From contig NC_135550.1 of NCBI RefSeq assembly GCF_964340395.1, forward strand, positions 2,603,501 through 2,667,500: a DNA stretch of 64,000 bases, given 5' to 3'. The translations under genes were made by a program, and so were the position numbers. The notes under the pieces are model-generated. The model did not search any database, was not told the origin of the DNA, and was given only the letters and a program-made list of their open reading frames with translations. Positions 50,413 to 62,462 of the stretch are shown here, piece after piece; positions within the stretch are counted from its first letter, which is position 1, and the number at the start of each line of letters is the position of its first letter. Source of the DNA: Glandiceps talaboti. Lineage: Eukaryota; Hemichordata; Enteropneusta; Spengelidae.

Positions 50413-51622
50413 GCACCCCTGCCATACATGCCTCAATTCCTTGTGAAATAATCAAAAGTCATCCTTTGATATGTTTGTTGTCTTCTATTAACAATAACAC
50501 ACCTACTCTTTTACACAGACAAGGACAAGTCTGTGTTTCTTAGTAGCTAGTACTATTTCATATGAAATCAAGGAATATAATAGAAAAGACATGAAAATCG
50601 TTAATACGTAACTGAGCTGAGAGATGTTTCAACTTAATGTTATTGTACTTGCATGATGTGAGATTCTGTTGAAGTAGAAACAACTTTAATATAATGTGCA
50701 TTTGTATATTTGCATAAGAAAATACTTAGTCTAGTACAATGTAACTTACACAAATCAACCAAATCAATCACACATATGGTCCATTCTCAAGGTTTTTGTT
50801 AAAGTGATAGTCAACATAATGTGTTGGCATGGCAACGTTTAATGTTTTTTGTTGTTGTAAAAAGTGCATCATGTTGATGATCAGCTACATTTTGATCAAT
50901 TTGACTCAGAGCTATACACTAAATCAGAACAACACTTAGTTTTCAAACTTGTGCTAAACTTATCACGGAGTTTGTTATTATAAGACGTCTGTCCTGAAAT
51001 GTGTTTTTAAAAATAAGTACAGAGTCCAGCAGCGATTTCTTGTGTCAAACGCTGTTAATATCATAATTTGAGGTGTCGGGTTTCTCACAATAAAATAACA
51101 TCAACCAGACTGCTAGCGTTATATCTGGGTTAAATAAAGCCAAAGTTGTGTTTTGCTAAATGCTTGGAGACACATTCGTAGACTATAAAGCTAGAATAAT
51201 GCACAATCTATAAAAGTACAATAATCTTAAATGTCTATGGCAATAATTAACTTTCACAAAATCCATCGTAGTAAGGTGTTAAGTAACTCAAGATGTATCT
51301 ATGCTGTGTTAGGTAAACGTCAACTCAAGATATGATGTCAATATTTACTTTATAGGTGTATGGATACTCAAAGAAGACTTGCAGTTATCGCTGAGCTTTA
51401 CTCTTACATTCTCTATTCGGTTTATTTCAACTAAACTGGAAAATAATATAGAATTTAAGATTCATTTTGGCAAGTACATAACATAGCATACAGAAAGAGA
51501 TATGTCGTAATGGGAACTATGAAAACAGTAACTACACCGTTACTCGATTTTACGGTATATTCCAATATGTGTGGATTACAGTCGGTAAATAGCAAAAATT
51601 GTCGGTAAATACTAAAGACCTG
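50413..51622. other. Unique DNA, no supported gene
   Basis: AT-rich single-copy sequence. No hairpin, repeat or exon with convincing borders was recognised. Confidence 0.5.
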
Positions 51623-53212
51623 AGACTAGTTATTGTACAGACGTACGGACTAGGGGGTCAGTCTGAAAGAAGACGAGTTATTGTACAGACGTACGGACTA
51701 GGGGGTCAGTCTGAAAGGAGACGAGTTATTGTACAGACGTACGGACTAGGGGGTCACTCTGAAAGGAGACGAGTTATTGTACAGACGTACGGACTAGGGG
51801 GTCAGTCTGAAAGGAGACGAGTTATTGTACAGACGTACGGACTAGAGGGTCACTCTGAAAGGAGACGAGTTATTGTACAGACGTACGGACTAGGGGGTCA
51901 GTCTGAAAGGAGACGAGTTATTGTACAGACGTACGGACTAGGGGGTCAGTCTGAAAGGAGACGAGTTATTGTACAGACGTACGGACTAGGGGGTCACTCT
52001 GAAAGGAGACGAGTTATTTTACAGACGTACGGACTAGGGGGTCACTCTGAAAGGAGACGAGTTATTTTACAGACGTACGGACTAGGGGGTCACTCTGAAA
52101 GGAGACGAGTTATTGTACAGATGTACGGACTAGGGGGTCACTCTGAAAGGAGACGAGTTATTGTACAGATGTACGGACTAGGGGGTCACTCTGAAAGGAG
52201 ACGAGTTATTGTACGGACTAGGGGGTCAATCTGAAAGGAGACGAGTTATTGCACAGCCGTACGGACTAGGGGGTCAGTCTGAAAGGAGACGCGTTATTGT
52301 ACAGATGTACGGACTAGGGGGTCACTCTGAAAGGAGACGAGTTATTGTACGGACTAGGGGGTCAATCTGAAAGGAGACGAGTTATTGCACAGCCGTACGG
52401 ACTAGGGGGTCAGTCTGAAAGGAGACGAGTTATTGTACAGATGTACGGGCTAGGGGGTCAGTCTGAAAGGAGACGAGTTATTGTACAGATGTACGGACTA
52501 GGGGGTCAGTCTGAAAGGAGACGAGTTATTGTACGGACGTACGGACTAGGGGGTCACTTTGAAAGGAGACGAGTTATTGTACAGATGTACGGACTAGGGG
52601 GTCACTCTGAAAGGAGACGCGTTATTGTACAGACGTACGGACTAGGGGTCACTCTGAAAGGAGACGAGTTATTGTACAGACGTACGGACTAGGGGGTCAC
52701 TCTGAAAGGAGACGAGTTATTGTACAGATGTACGGACTAGGGGTCACTCTGAAAGGAGACGAGTTATTGTACAGATGTACGGACTAGGGGGTCACTCTGA
52801 AAGGAGACGAGTTATTGTACGGACTAGGGGGTCAGTCTGAAAGGAGACGAGTTATTGCACAGACGTACGGACTAGGGGGTCACTCTGAAAGGAGACGAGT
52901 TATTGTACAGACGTACGGACTAGGGGGTCACTCTGAAAGGAGACGAGTTATTGTACAGACGTACGGACGAGGGGGTCAGTCTGAAAGGAGACGAGTTATT
53001 GTACAGATGTACGGACTAGGGGGTCACTCTGAAAGGAGACGAGTTATTGTACGAACTAGGGGGTCACTCTGAAAGGAGACGAGTTATTGTACAGATGTAC
53101 GGACTAGGGGGTCACTCTGAAAGGAGACGAGTTATTGTACGGACTAGGGGGTCACTCTGAAAGGAGACGAGTTATTGTACAGACGTACAGACTAGGGGGT
53201 CAATCTGAAAGG
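51623..53212. repeat. 48-bp CpG-bearing minisatellite, about 33 copies
   Basis: The unit is GACGAGTTATTGTACAGACG plus TACGGACTAGGGGGTC plus AGTCTGAAAGGA, with about four CpGs per copy, unlike every array to the left. Several copies lack a 12-base segment around CAGACGTACGGA. The 16-codon period leaves forward frames open (a QTYGLGGQSERRRVIV repeat), broken at each deletion or one-base slip. The breaks and lack of flanking gene signals argue against coding. Confidence 0.96.
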
Positions 53213-53485
53213 TCGTCAGATAATAAAGTCAACCTATTTAGCACAATCTAATTCACTTCGTTGCCATTCGCAAATGGCGTGTTTTTAGTTACTATGACAA
53301 CATCTGTGATGTAAATCATGATGCGTATTATATCAAGGTCAAAGGTCAATAGTCACAGAAATGATTGTCACATGGGGACGACCTTGTTATTCAGGATTGT
53401 GCTTCGCTAGTAGAATGAACAAAGAATACAACAGTAAAACGGACAGGTATGAAAAACAAGTGTGACGTAAGAAGGAAGGGAAAAG
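53213..53485. other. Short unique spacer
   Basis: CpG-containing unique sequence. It has no feature beyond the end of the array on its left and the candidate exon on its right. Confidence 0.4.
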
Positions 53486-53702
53486 TCAATTTCGCTTCAC
53501 TAGTCCTTTTCTTACTTCAGTGGAAATAAGGAAATTCACGTACAATAAATTCATTGGCTTCAGTTTAGCAACCCATTCTATCTCATCTAAGATGTCAATT
53601 TGGATTATGAAATGAAATGCAGACACGTTTTGTGGGCTTATTACGACATCGCCTGGAATAGATGGCTTTGAAATTCCTTTCCACTTTACAAATTGGTCAA
53701 AA
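53486..53702 (-). CDS. Candidate terminal exon, protein not recognised
   Basis: On the minus strand, GTTGATTATTGCTTAG is a plausible acceptor, followed by 217 bases: one base of a split codon, then 71 open codons and TGA. The product is varied (FDQFVKWKGISKPSIPGDVV, then SAFHFIIQIDILDEIEWVAK, ending near STEVRKGLVKRN) and more protein-like than most chance frames here. I do not recognise a domain. No polyadenylation signal was seen close downstream and no partner exon was found. Confidence 0.3.
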
Positions 53703-56700
53703 CTAAGCAATAATCAACATTAGGTTGGTTCTAATAAACTGAACATGAAGATTGACAGTTACGATGTGCTTTCATGTCGTTACTTTCGTGTTCATTCCGT
53801 CGATGATTTAGTGTGTTCGTTCGCCTGAAAAGAACTCGATGACGTCAAAATGAAAGTCATTTATCAATGTATATATACATGTATCTAAAGTATTAAGTGA
53901 AATTCAATGCCACAATCGAATTTTGTGACTCGGTGAAAAGAAATGACGTTTGCATGGCGGTTATGATAACAATTGACGTAGAACCATATCATGTCAAGTG
54001 GTTATACATCTTTTAACTTCTTTCAAAGTATTACTTTAGGCTTTTTTTTTTGACCTTCACATCCATGTCACTGTAATATATGGAAACATTGCATACACGT
54101 ATGTACAATGTCTGGATACACGTAAACGTACTGTAGACTTTGTATAGAAGGTTCGATTTGACCTGATAACGACGGAATGATACACAGTAATCATTTTTAC
54201 TGAAGCTCAGTAACATGAAAGTGTGGTCGAACTTCTAGTATTCAGTGTGTTACTATTACAGATAAAGTGTCATCACTGTAGTACACATAAACAAAATATC
54301 ATGATGTCATTTGATTTGCTGCTTAACTTGTGACAAAGACAAAACTGATGACGTCATTTAACGAATTCAAAATATGCATACTAATTACACCAACCTTTCA
54401 CATTCCATTTGTAACCCCGTTTTTTAATAACAAAGAAATACCTTTGCGAATCTTATGTACTGTTGTTTGGCCGAACTTCAGATAAATTTACACGACACAA
54501 TCTATGGTTCGTATGGGTTTTTATATACAGTTCATTAGTATAGGAAATCACTGAAACGAGTTAGCGTCGGCTACGCCTCGTGATAATTTCCATCGTTCCG
54601 ATGCAAAGAGGTTTACACCTACTACCTCACACCAACGAGTTGGATTTTCGACTTATACAACGAAAAAGGAATGAAAAGATTATTTTCTTTTTAGAGATTC
54701 TGTGATATTTCTGACAGAGTAGATATGGTTATATTATGAATGAGTGTTGGTGAGAGGAATACAACAATGGATGTACAGCTGTGTCTTGAATAAAGGACCG
54801 TCTCTGATTGGTCGCTAACCGTACCAACATCGTAGAGGTAACATATTTTTTAGGTGTATGTAATTATTTATACTCCTCTCCGACTCTTCCCCATTGTTTC
54901 AACCATGCTCTCAATGTCATTTAACGGGAATTTTTCAGTTCACGGGACACGTTTACACACAGAAAGTGTCTGCATACCGTTAATCCATAAAAGGAACTGC
55001 CCGCTAAAAATATTTGAGTACAGATGGACTTCTTAATAATCTATCGTATTCATATGTAAATTAGTAAACCTCATCAGTTTGATTGATATGTAAAGTAGTA
55101 AATCCATACTCCTTTTGTTAAAAGTGTGGGTTTACTAATAAACATGTCAATAAAAGTGTTGAGGTTATATATTAACATACAAATGTGTTGGTTTTCAAGA
55201 ATAAATGTATGAGTGAAACAATAGGTCACATGACCAAGAGTGGTATAAATCTGGTTACACTAAGTCGATGTGAGTATACTGTCGCTACACAACAAAATAC
55301 TTAAAAATTATGGTAAAATTTAATCAGACTCGGAATTTCTTTCGCTTCCGAATATTCATGTACAGAATCATATTTTATCAAATGCTGGTTGATTCTGTAA
55401 GCTTGCGTTTAGCTTTCTCATGTTCGAGCTCTATGCACTGATGCCAGCGGCGAGGAAATTCCGACATAACTATTTGGATGGGTATCGTTCAAATCAACTT
55501 CCTTTTAACACTTCACAATTCTTATCACATCTCCACACTCTACTCTTTCTATAAATGTCTCTAAAAGACCGTGAATTCATACCTGATAAGAGTCTTAAAT
55601 TTCAGAAGTGATCTCCGTACTTTAACAAAATCGCTTCAGGACGCTTTAAGTCTGTGATTGCCTTGGAGCGGCAATTTCAGTGCATTTTATACTTTATAAT
55701 TTACTGTGACGATATTGTCAAGAGTTTTCTTCCATTCTCTAAGTTACACGAATGCTTCGAAATCAATTTCATCGCCATCTTGAGAAGCACGTATTCTTCA
55801 GATGAGATTGTGACTCGCATTCATTAGACACGTTCGTGATGGTCACGTGGCGTTTCCATCAGTGCCATTGCCTTCTCTAAAGGTCATTTTAAGTGGACAC
55901 AAAAAATTAAGCGTAAAGGGGCATTTTTGTTATTTACATGACATGTGTAATTACCTCATCGTTATATTTGGCGTCACGATATATTTCACATATATTATAT
56001 GACATATATTACATACATCGATTACAATAAGTTACAGCCAAGTGGCACATTATCTCATAACAAATGTAATTTGATGAATGGTTGAATATCAAATATCAAA
56101 TATAAATCTATTAACTTCGTGACCATTCACATTTAATTAATTGCTACCAATCTACAAATAGTGTTACAAATCGTACCGCAAATTTTCAAAATATACGATA
56201 TAGATATCATAAGGAGGGTGAATGATTTATTATAAACTTAGCTGTAGAGAATTTCAACATCACCAGAGGAATCAAGGTGCGCATGCTTGTTTCTAACTTT
56301 TCAGAAGTAGGAGTTGACAATAACAGACATTGCTCTGAGATACTAATCGAATGAAATCGAATCATAGACACAGACTTATGAATGTAATTACAATTTGCAT
56401 ACATAGAGATACCAAATTGTTTCTATGGTTACGTAGGAGAAAAACCTTTGCTTGTCCGCTCAAATAAAAAACGAAGTTATACTCAAGGCAGTAGTTGTAT
56501 CTTTCCTATTTTCACCTCTTGAGAATCAACCAAATCTTCACTACTCTAACTTTGTAATTTGGTTATTCAAAGTGTCGATAAGTCATCTGTGTCATCGTCA
56601 TAGCGAGACACATGTAAAGTATTCACGTACCTGCTTCTTGCCACGTGCAGTGTTATTCTTGGTAAATTTTAGGTCCATGTCAGAAATGACAAATGAAAGT

Positions 56701-56829
56701 CCATTGTGCCATGCTTCAAGTTTGGTCAATGGCATAAAATCGTAACTTGAAGACCATAAAACACAGCAAAAGCCAAAGGGTGTAAAGTAAAGTCAACTGT
56801 GTATTGCTGGCCGAGGATCATTCTACCCG
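53703..56829. other. CpG-rich unique DNA with two perfect CREs; no firm gene
   Basis: TGACGTCA occurs at 53,840-53,847 and at 54,349-54,356, the latter inside GATGACGTCATT. A CCAAT-type GATTGG lies near 54,808. Two plus-strand open frames (54,854-55,036 after a T-rich TAG, and 56,452-56,745, 97 codons) have no recognisable motifs and are not called. A short imperfect hairpin lies near 55,097-55,137. Confidence 0.5.
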
Positions 56830-56978
<149 letters not shown>

Positions 56979-57043
56979 TATTCATATGTGTCTCGCTGGA
57001 GAGAACAGTGCTCGATGCAAATATTAGTAGTAGAGCATTATAG

Positions 57044-57148
57044 ACTTAATTCAAAAGAATAAGGATGTAATAAGTCGTTACTCAGAGTTTCACGCTTCGA
57101 GCGATCATCAGACAACTAAATTGGGATCCTTATTCTTTTGAATTAAGT
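57044..57148. repeat. Element bounded by 23-bp perfect inverted repeats, containing a hammerhead motif
   Basis: The arms 57,044-57,066 (ACTTAATTCAAAAGAATAAG and GAT) and 57,126-57,148 are exact complements. They enclose 59 bases that contain the ribozyme-like core. Long TA tracts flank the unit on both sides (56,830-56,975 at some distance, and 57,149-57,228 directly). It looks like a small non-autonomous mobile unit or a remnant of one. Confidence 0.9.
57074..57116 (-). ncRNA. Type I hammerhead ribozyme candidate
   Basis: Reading the minus strand: stem I left strand GUUGU (57,112-57,116), core CUGAUGA (57,105-57,111), stem II CGCU-CGA-AGCG (within 57,092-57,104), core GAAA(C) (57,087-57,091), stem III ACU-CUG-AGU (57,080-57,088), the cleavage base A after GU (GUA triplet, 57,079), and stem I right strand ACGAC (57,074-57,078). 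The catalytic-core bases I can check are all present, and stem I pairs over 5 bp with one G-U. Stem III is only 3 bp. A U-U opposition closes stem II next to the core, where a G-C pair is usual, so activity as a monomer is uncertain. Short-stem type I hammerheads are known from Penelope-like elements and retrozymes. Confidence 0.6.
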
Positions 57149-57158
57149 ATATATATAA

Positions 57159-57228
<70 letters not shown>
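57149..57228. repeat. (TA)n microsatellite, right flank of the inverted-repeat unit
   Basis: TA-rich tract beginning at the edge of the right 23-bp arm, with a few AAAT and GT interruptions at its start and then pure AT. Confidence 0.95.
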
Positions 57229-57231
<3 letters not shown>

Positions 57232-58925
57232 TATATTACAGCGCACTAATTTCAAGGGCATTAACGGCTGCAAAATATGTTACTTTTTCTTTTTACAAAT
57301 GGTCTTCTGTTCGTGTTTGAATGATTACAACACTGGATGGGAGACTATGCTGGGAATTACAGGAATATATCACAGGCTTCATTGTTTATACAACAGAGCC
57401 AGGTGAGCTGGTTACTGACACTTATAGAATGTTGTTACCTGTCTACACATATCCCGTCTTTTATTGCGTCATCGGGTCCTAACTCGACCTGTCAATCACC
57501 CGTATCAACCAAGACTTATTATCAATTGTTTATATAGGGAGCCCCCTGTAGTCCTCAGTAAGAAGTCATCTCATGCTACTATTGCTACCTATACCTTACA
57601 CCTCAGACAACTATAAAAACTTACACTGAGCACCAGTTAGTGGCCTTTGGGTATGTATTTGAAATTAGCAGTCATGACCTTCCGATGGGCATATGTGAAA
57701 GACTTGTGTTAATCTGGAATCCATGCTGCTGTACTATAGGACAAAGCATGGATCCATGCTAGACGTGACTTGTCATTTATCTGAAGATAGTTTAGCCACC
57801 TATATACCCTTGTAAGACTCTGTCACCCAGGGCCAACTTCAGTGACTTATCCGACAATGCACTTGAACTTGTGCGGACTTTGTCCTAGGACACTTCTCAT
57901 TTAGACACCCGCCTCAATTATTGGAATATAGACTAGATCATTAAATCGTTTAGGGCTTGAGCGCGCATTGGAGGGGTCCGCTGGGAAGCGAATATTGATC
58001 AAACGAGGATATGAATAGAAAAGACCTAGCGTACGTGTTCGTCACGAAAAATTCAAACGACAATCGTTATGTATAATCTAGTACTTTATCAAACTTATTA
58101 AAACAATTGTCCTTAAAATTTTACTTTTATTTAGTCATGGTAACAACTTAAGCTGTCTTCAGCATAACGCTATAATTTATCTCAGAAGTAATCCTATGTT
58201 ACTGAAAACATACCCGAGCGTAGTCAGGTCAATTCCTCTTGTCAATACTTTAAGTGGCTTAAATCAGCGGAATTTTCACACCGAAATAAAATCAAGAGGC
58301 AGAGTTTGAGCCCAAAGCGAAAACAAAGACTTGCCACTTATCACCCCACCCTGTTTATGAGTTCATAACGGTATACCAGGAATCCACGGATTTATGTCAC
58401 AAGAGCCAAGCATACCTTTACACCATGGATAGCTATATGGTGCAAAGGTACGGTCTGTCATCAACCTCCCGATATAATGAGAGGCAAACACACAAAGTTA
58501 TGGGGTTCGCTGCGTTTCTTCTTATTATTTGCCAATCTTGAAGTGATAAAGTTAATAGTTGCGTATCGTCTGATCTGAGCTTAGACTAAATATATTTCGC
58601 TATGGATTTTTAAACCTGGCGTCTGTCGAGGACTAGTGGGCCGTGGTCAAGATGCCAATCTCTACTCTCTGTCTGTCTCGACCCATGTGTGTTGTCGCCT
58701 TATAAACAGATTTTCAGGTTGGTGAGTTTACAAGTAATCACGTTGACAGAGCCTCACCAGGCATTTATAGGTGGGTCAAAAATTATGACATCTGCTATGT
58801 GTAAACCTTGCTGCGACACTTTGAGTTGAGACAATCTAGGAATACAGAACTGGCCATTTCAAGTTGACAACAGGTTGCGTCTGACATCTTTTGATTTATT
58901 TACGACCAGAAGCTCATGATACAAA
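57229..58925. other. Unique CpG-rich DNA, no firm gene
   Basis: A TATA-like CTATAAAAAC lies at about 57,611-57,620 with no coding frame after it. A plus-strand stretch from about 58,615 to 58,840 lacks stops (about 73 codons) but shows no start, splice or domain evidence. Nothing is called. Confidence 0.45.
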
Positions 58926-61900
58926 CCCACTAACATCATTACATGATGCAGGGCCCATGGCAACCCACTAACACCATAGCATGATGCAGGGCTCATGGCA
59001 CAACCCACTAACACCATAACATGATGCAGGGCTCATGACACAATCCACTAACACCATAGCTTGATGCAGGGCTCATGGCACAACCCACTAACACCATAGC
59101 ATATGATGCAGGGCTCATGACACAATCCACTAACACCATAGCATATGATGCAGGGCTCATGGCACAACCCACTAACACCATAGCATATGATGCAGGGCTC
59201 ATGGCACAACCCACTAACACCATAGCATATGATGCAGGGCTCATGACACAATCCACTAACACCATAGCATATGATGCAGGGCTCATGGCACAACCCACTA
59301 ACACCATAGCTTGATGCAGGGCTCATGACACAACCAACTAACACCATAACATGATGCAGGGCTCATGACACAATCCACTAACACCATAGCATATGATGCA
59401 GGGCTCATGGCACAATCCACTAACACCATAGCATATGATGCAGGGCTCATGGCACAACCCACTAACACCATAGCTTGATACAGGGCTAAAGACACAACCC
59501 ACTAACACCATAGCTTAATACAGGGCTAAAGACACAACCCACTAACACCATAGCTTGATACAGGGCTAAAGACACAACCCACTAACACCATAGCTTGATA
59601 CAGGGCTAAAGACACAACCCACTAACACCATAGCTTGATACAGGGCTAAAGACACAACCCACTAACACCATAGCTTGATGCAGGGCTCATGACACAACCC
59701 ACTAACACCATAGCTTGATGCAGGGCTAAAGCCACAACGCACTAACGCATTACATAGCTTGATACAGGGCTAAAGACACAACCCACTAACACCATAGCTT
59801 AATACAGGGCTAAAGACACAACCCACTAACACCATAGCTTGATACAGGGCTAAAGACACAACCCACTAACACCATAGCTTGATACAGGGCTAAAGACACA
59901 ACCCACTAACACCATAGCTTGATACAGGGCTAAAGACACAACCCACTAACACCATAGCTTAATACAGGGCTAAAGACACAACCCACTAACACATTACTTA
60001 GCTTGATACAGAGCTAAAGACACAACCCACTAACACCATAGCTTGATACAGGGCTAAAGACACAACCCACTAACACCATAGCTTGATACAGGGCTAAAGC
60101 CACAACCCACTAACACCATAGCTTGATACAGGGCTAAAGCCACAACCCACTAACACCATAGCTTGATACAGAGCTAAAGACACAACCCACTAACACCATA
60201 GCTTGATACAGGGCTAAAGCCACAACCCACTAACACCATAGCTTGATACAGGGCTAAAGCCACAACCCACTAACACCATAGCTTGATACAGGGCTAAAGA
60301 CACAACCCACTAACACCATAGCTTGATACAGGGCTAAAGACACAACCCACTAACACCATAGCTTGATGCAGGGCTCATGACACAACCCACTAACACCATA
60401 GCTTGATGCAGGGCTAAAGCCACAACGCACTAACGCATTACATAGCTTGATACAGGGCTAAAGACACAACCCACTAACACCATAGCTTAATACAGGGCTA
60501 AAGACACAACCCACTAACACCATAGCTTGATACAGGGCTAAAGACACAACCCACTAACACCATAGCTTGATACAGGGCTAAAGACACAACCCACTAACAC
60601 CATAGCTTGATACAGGGCTAAAGACACAACCCACTAACACCATAGCTTAATACAGGGCTAAAGACACAACCCACTAACACATTACTTAGCTTGATACAGA
60701 GCTAAAGACACAACCCACTAACACCATAGCTTGATACAGGGCTAAAGACACAACCCACTAACACCATAGCTTGATACAGAGCTAAAGACACAACCCACTA
60801 ACACCATAGCTTGATACAGGGCTAAAGACACAACCCACTAACACCATAGCTTGATACATGGCTAAAGCCACAACCCACTAACACCATAGCTTGATACAGA
60901 GCTAAAGACACAACCCACTAACACCATAGCTTGATACAGAGCTAAAGACACAACCCACTAACACCATAGCTTGATACAGAGCTAAAGACACAACCCACTA
61001 ACACCATAGCTTGATACAGAGCTAAAGACACAACCCACTAACACCATAGCTTGATACAGAGCTAAAGACACAACCCACTAACACCATAGCTTGATACAGA
61101 GCTAAAGACACAACCCACTAACACCATAGCTTGATACAGGGCTAAAGACACAACCCACTAACACCATAGCTTGATACATGGCTAAAGCCACAACCCACTA
61201 ACACCATAGCTTGATACAGAGCTAAAGACACAACCCACTAACACCATAGCTTGATGCAGAGCTAAAGACACAACCCACTAACACCATAGCTTAATACAAA
61301 GCTAAAGACACAACCCACTAACACCATAGCTTGATGCAGGGCTAAAGACACAACCCACTAACACCATAGCTTGATACAGGGCTAAAGACACAACCCACTA
61401 ACATATTACATAGCTTGATACAGAGCTAAAGACACAACCCACTAACACCATAGCTTGATACAGGGCTAAAGACACAACCCACTAACATATTACATAGCTT
61501 GATACAGAGCTAAAGACACAACCCACTAACACCATAGCTTGATACAGGGCTAAAGCCACAACCCACTAACACCATAGCTTAATACAGGGCTAAAGACACA
61601 ACCCACTAACACATTACATAGCTTGATACAGGGCTAAAGACACAACCCACTAACACATTACATAGCTTGATACAGGGCTAAAGACACAACCCACTAACAT
61701 ATTACATAGCTTGATACAGGGCTAAAGACACAACCCACTAACGCATTACATAGCTTGATACAGGGCTAAATACACAACCCACTAACACCATAGCTTGATA
61801 CAGGGCTAAAGACACAACCCACTAACACCATAGCTTGATACAGGGCTAAAGACACAACCCACTAACACCATAGCTTGATACAGAGCTAAAGACACAACCC

Positions 61901-62462
61901 ACTAACACCATAGCTTGATACAGGGCTAAAGCCACAACCCACTAACACCATAGCTTAATACAGGGCTAAAGACACAACCCACTAACGCATTACATAGCTT
62001 GATACAGGGCTAAAGACACAACCCACTAACACCATAGCTTGATACAGAGCTAAAGACACAACCCACTAACACCATAGCTTAATACAGGGCTAAAGACACA
62101 ACCCACTAACACCATAGCTTGATACAGAGCTAAAGACACAACCAACTAACACCATAACTTGATACAGAGCTAAAGACACAACCCACTAACACCATAGCTT
62201 GATACAGGGCTAAAGACACAACCCACTAACACCATAGCTTGATACAGAGCTAAAGACACAACCAACTAACACCATAGCTTGATACAGGGCTAAAGACACA
62301 ACCCACTAACACCATAGCTTGATACAGAGCTAAAGACACAACCCACTAACACCATAGCTTGATACAAAGCTAAAGACACAACCCACTAACACCATAGCTT
62401 GATACAGGGCTAAAGCCACAACCCACTAACACCATAGCTTGATACAGGGCTACAACCCACTA
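58926..62462. repeat. 40-bp minisatellite, about 88 copies, two subfamilies and a block duplication
   Basis: The main unit is CACTAACACCATAGCTTGAT plus ACAGGGCTAAAGACACAACC. The left end (to about 59,460) uses a different subfamily with GCATATGATGCAGGGCTCAT and ATGGCACAACC. Some copies carry ACATTACATAGC for ACCATAGC, giving longer units. A block from about 59,680 to 60,010 is repeated 688 bp further right with its rare variants in the same order. Frames on both strands over the left part are artefacts. Confidence 0.97.

Noticed and set aside
51599-53072. Frames with a QTYGLGGQSERRRVIV repeat
   Set aside because: Single-base slips and 12-base deletions break the frame several times within the array, as expected for non-coding repeats.
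54140-54175. tRNA B-box-like GGTTCGATTTGACC
   Set aside because: No A box or cloverleaf could be built upstream. Similar GTTCGA strings at 48,233 and 55,422 also fail.
54854-55036. 60-codon frame directly after a T-rich TAG acceptor-like site
   Set aside because: The TAG is also the in-frame stop that defines the frame's start, so the coincidence carries little weight. The product is not recognised.
56452-56745. 97-codon plus-strand frame in unique DNA
   Set aside because: No start-codon context, domain or splice evidence. A frame of this length is expected by chance somewhere in 64 kb.
57612-57619. TATA box
   Set aside because: TATAAAAA is present, but no initiator, coding frame or CpG feature follows it. 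TATA-like strings are frequent in this AT-rich DNA.
58615-58840. About 73 stop-free codons on the plus strand
   Set aside because: No start, no acceptor and no motif. Such a stretch is not unusual across six frames.
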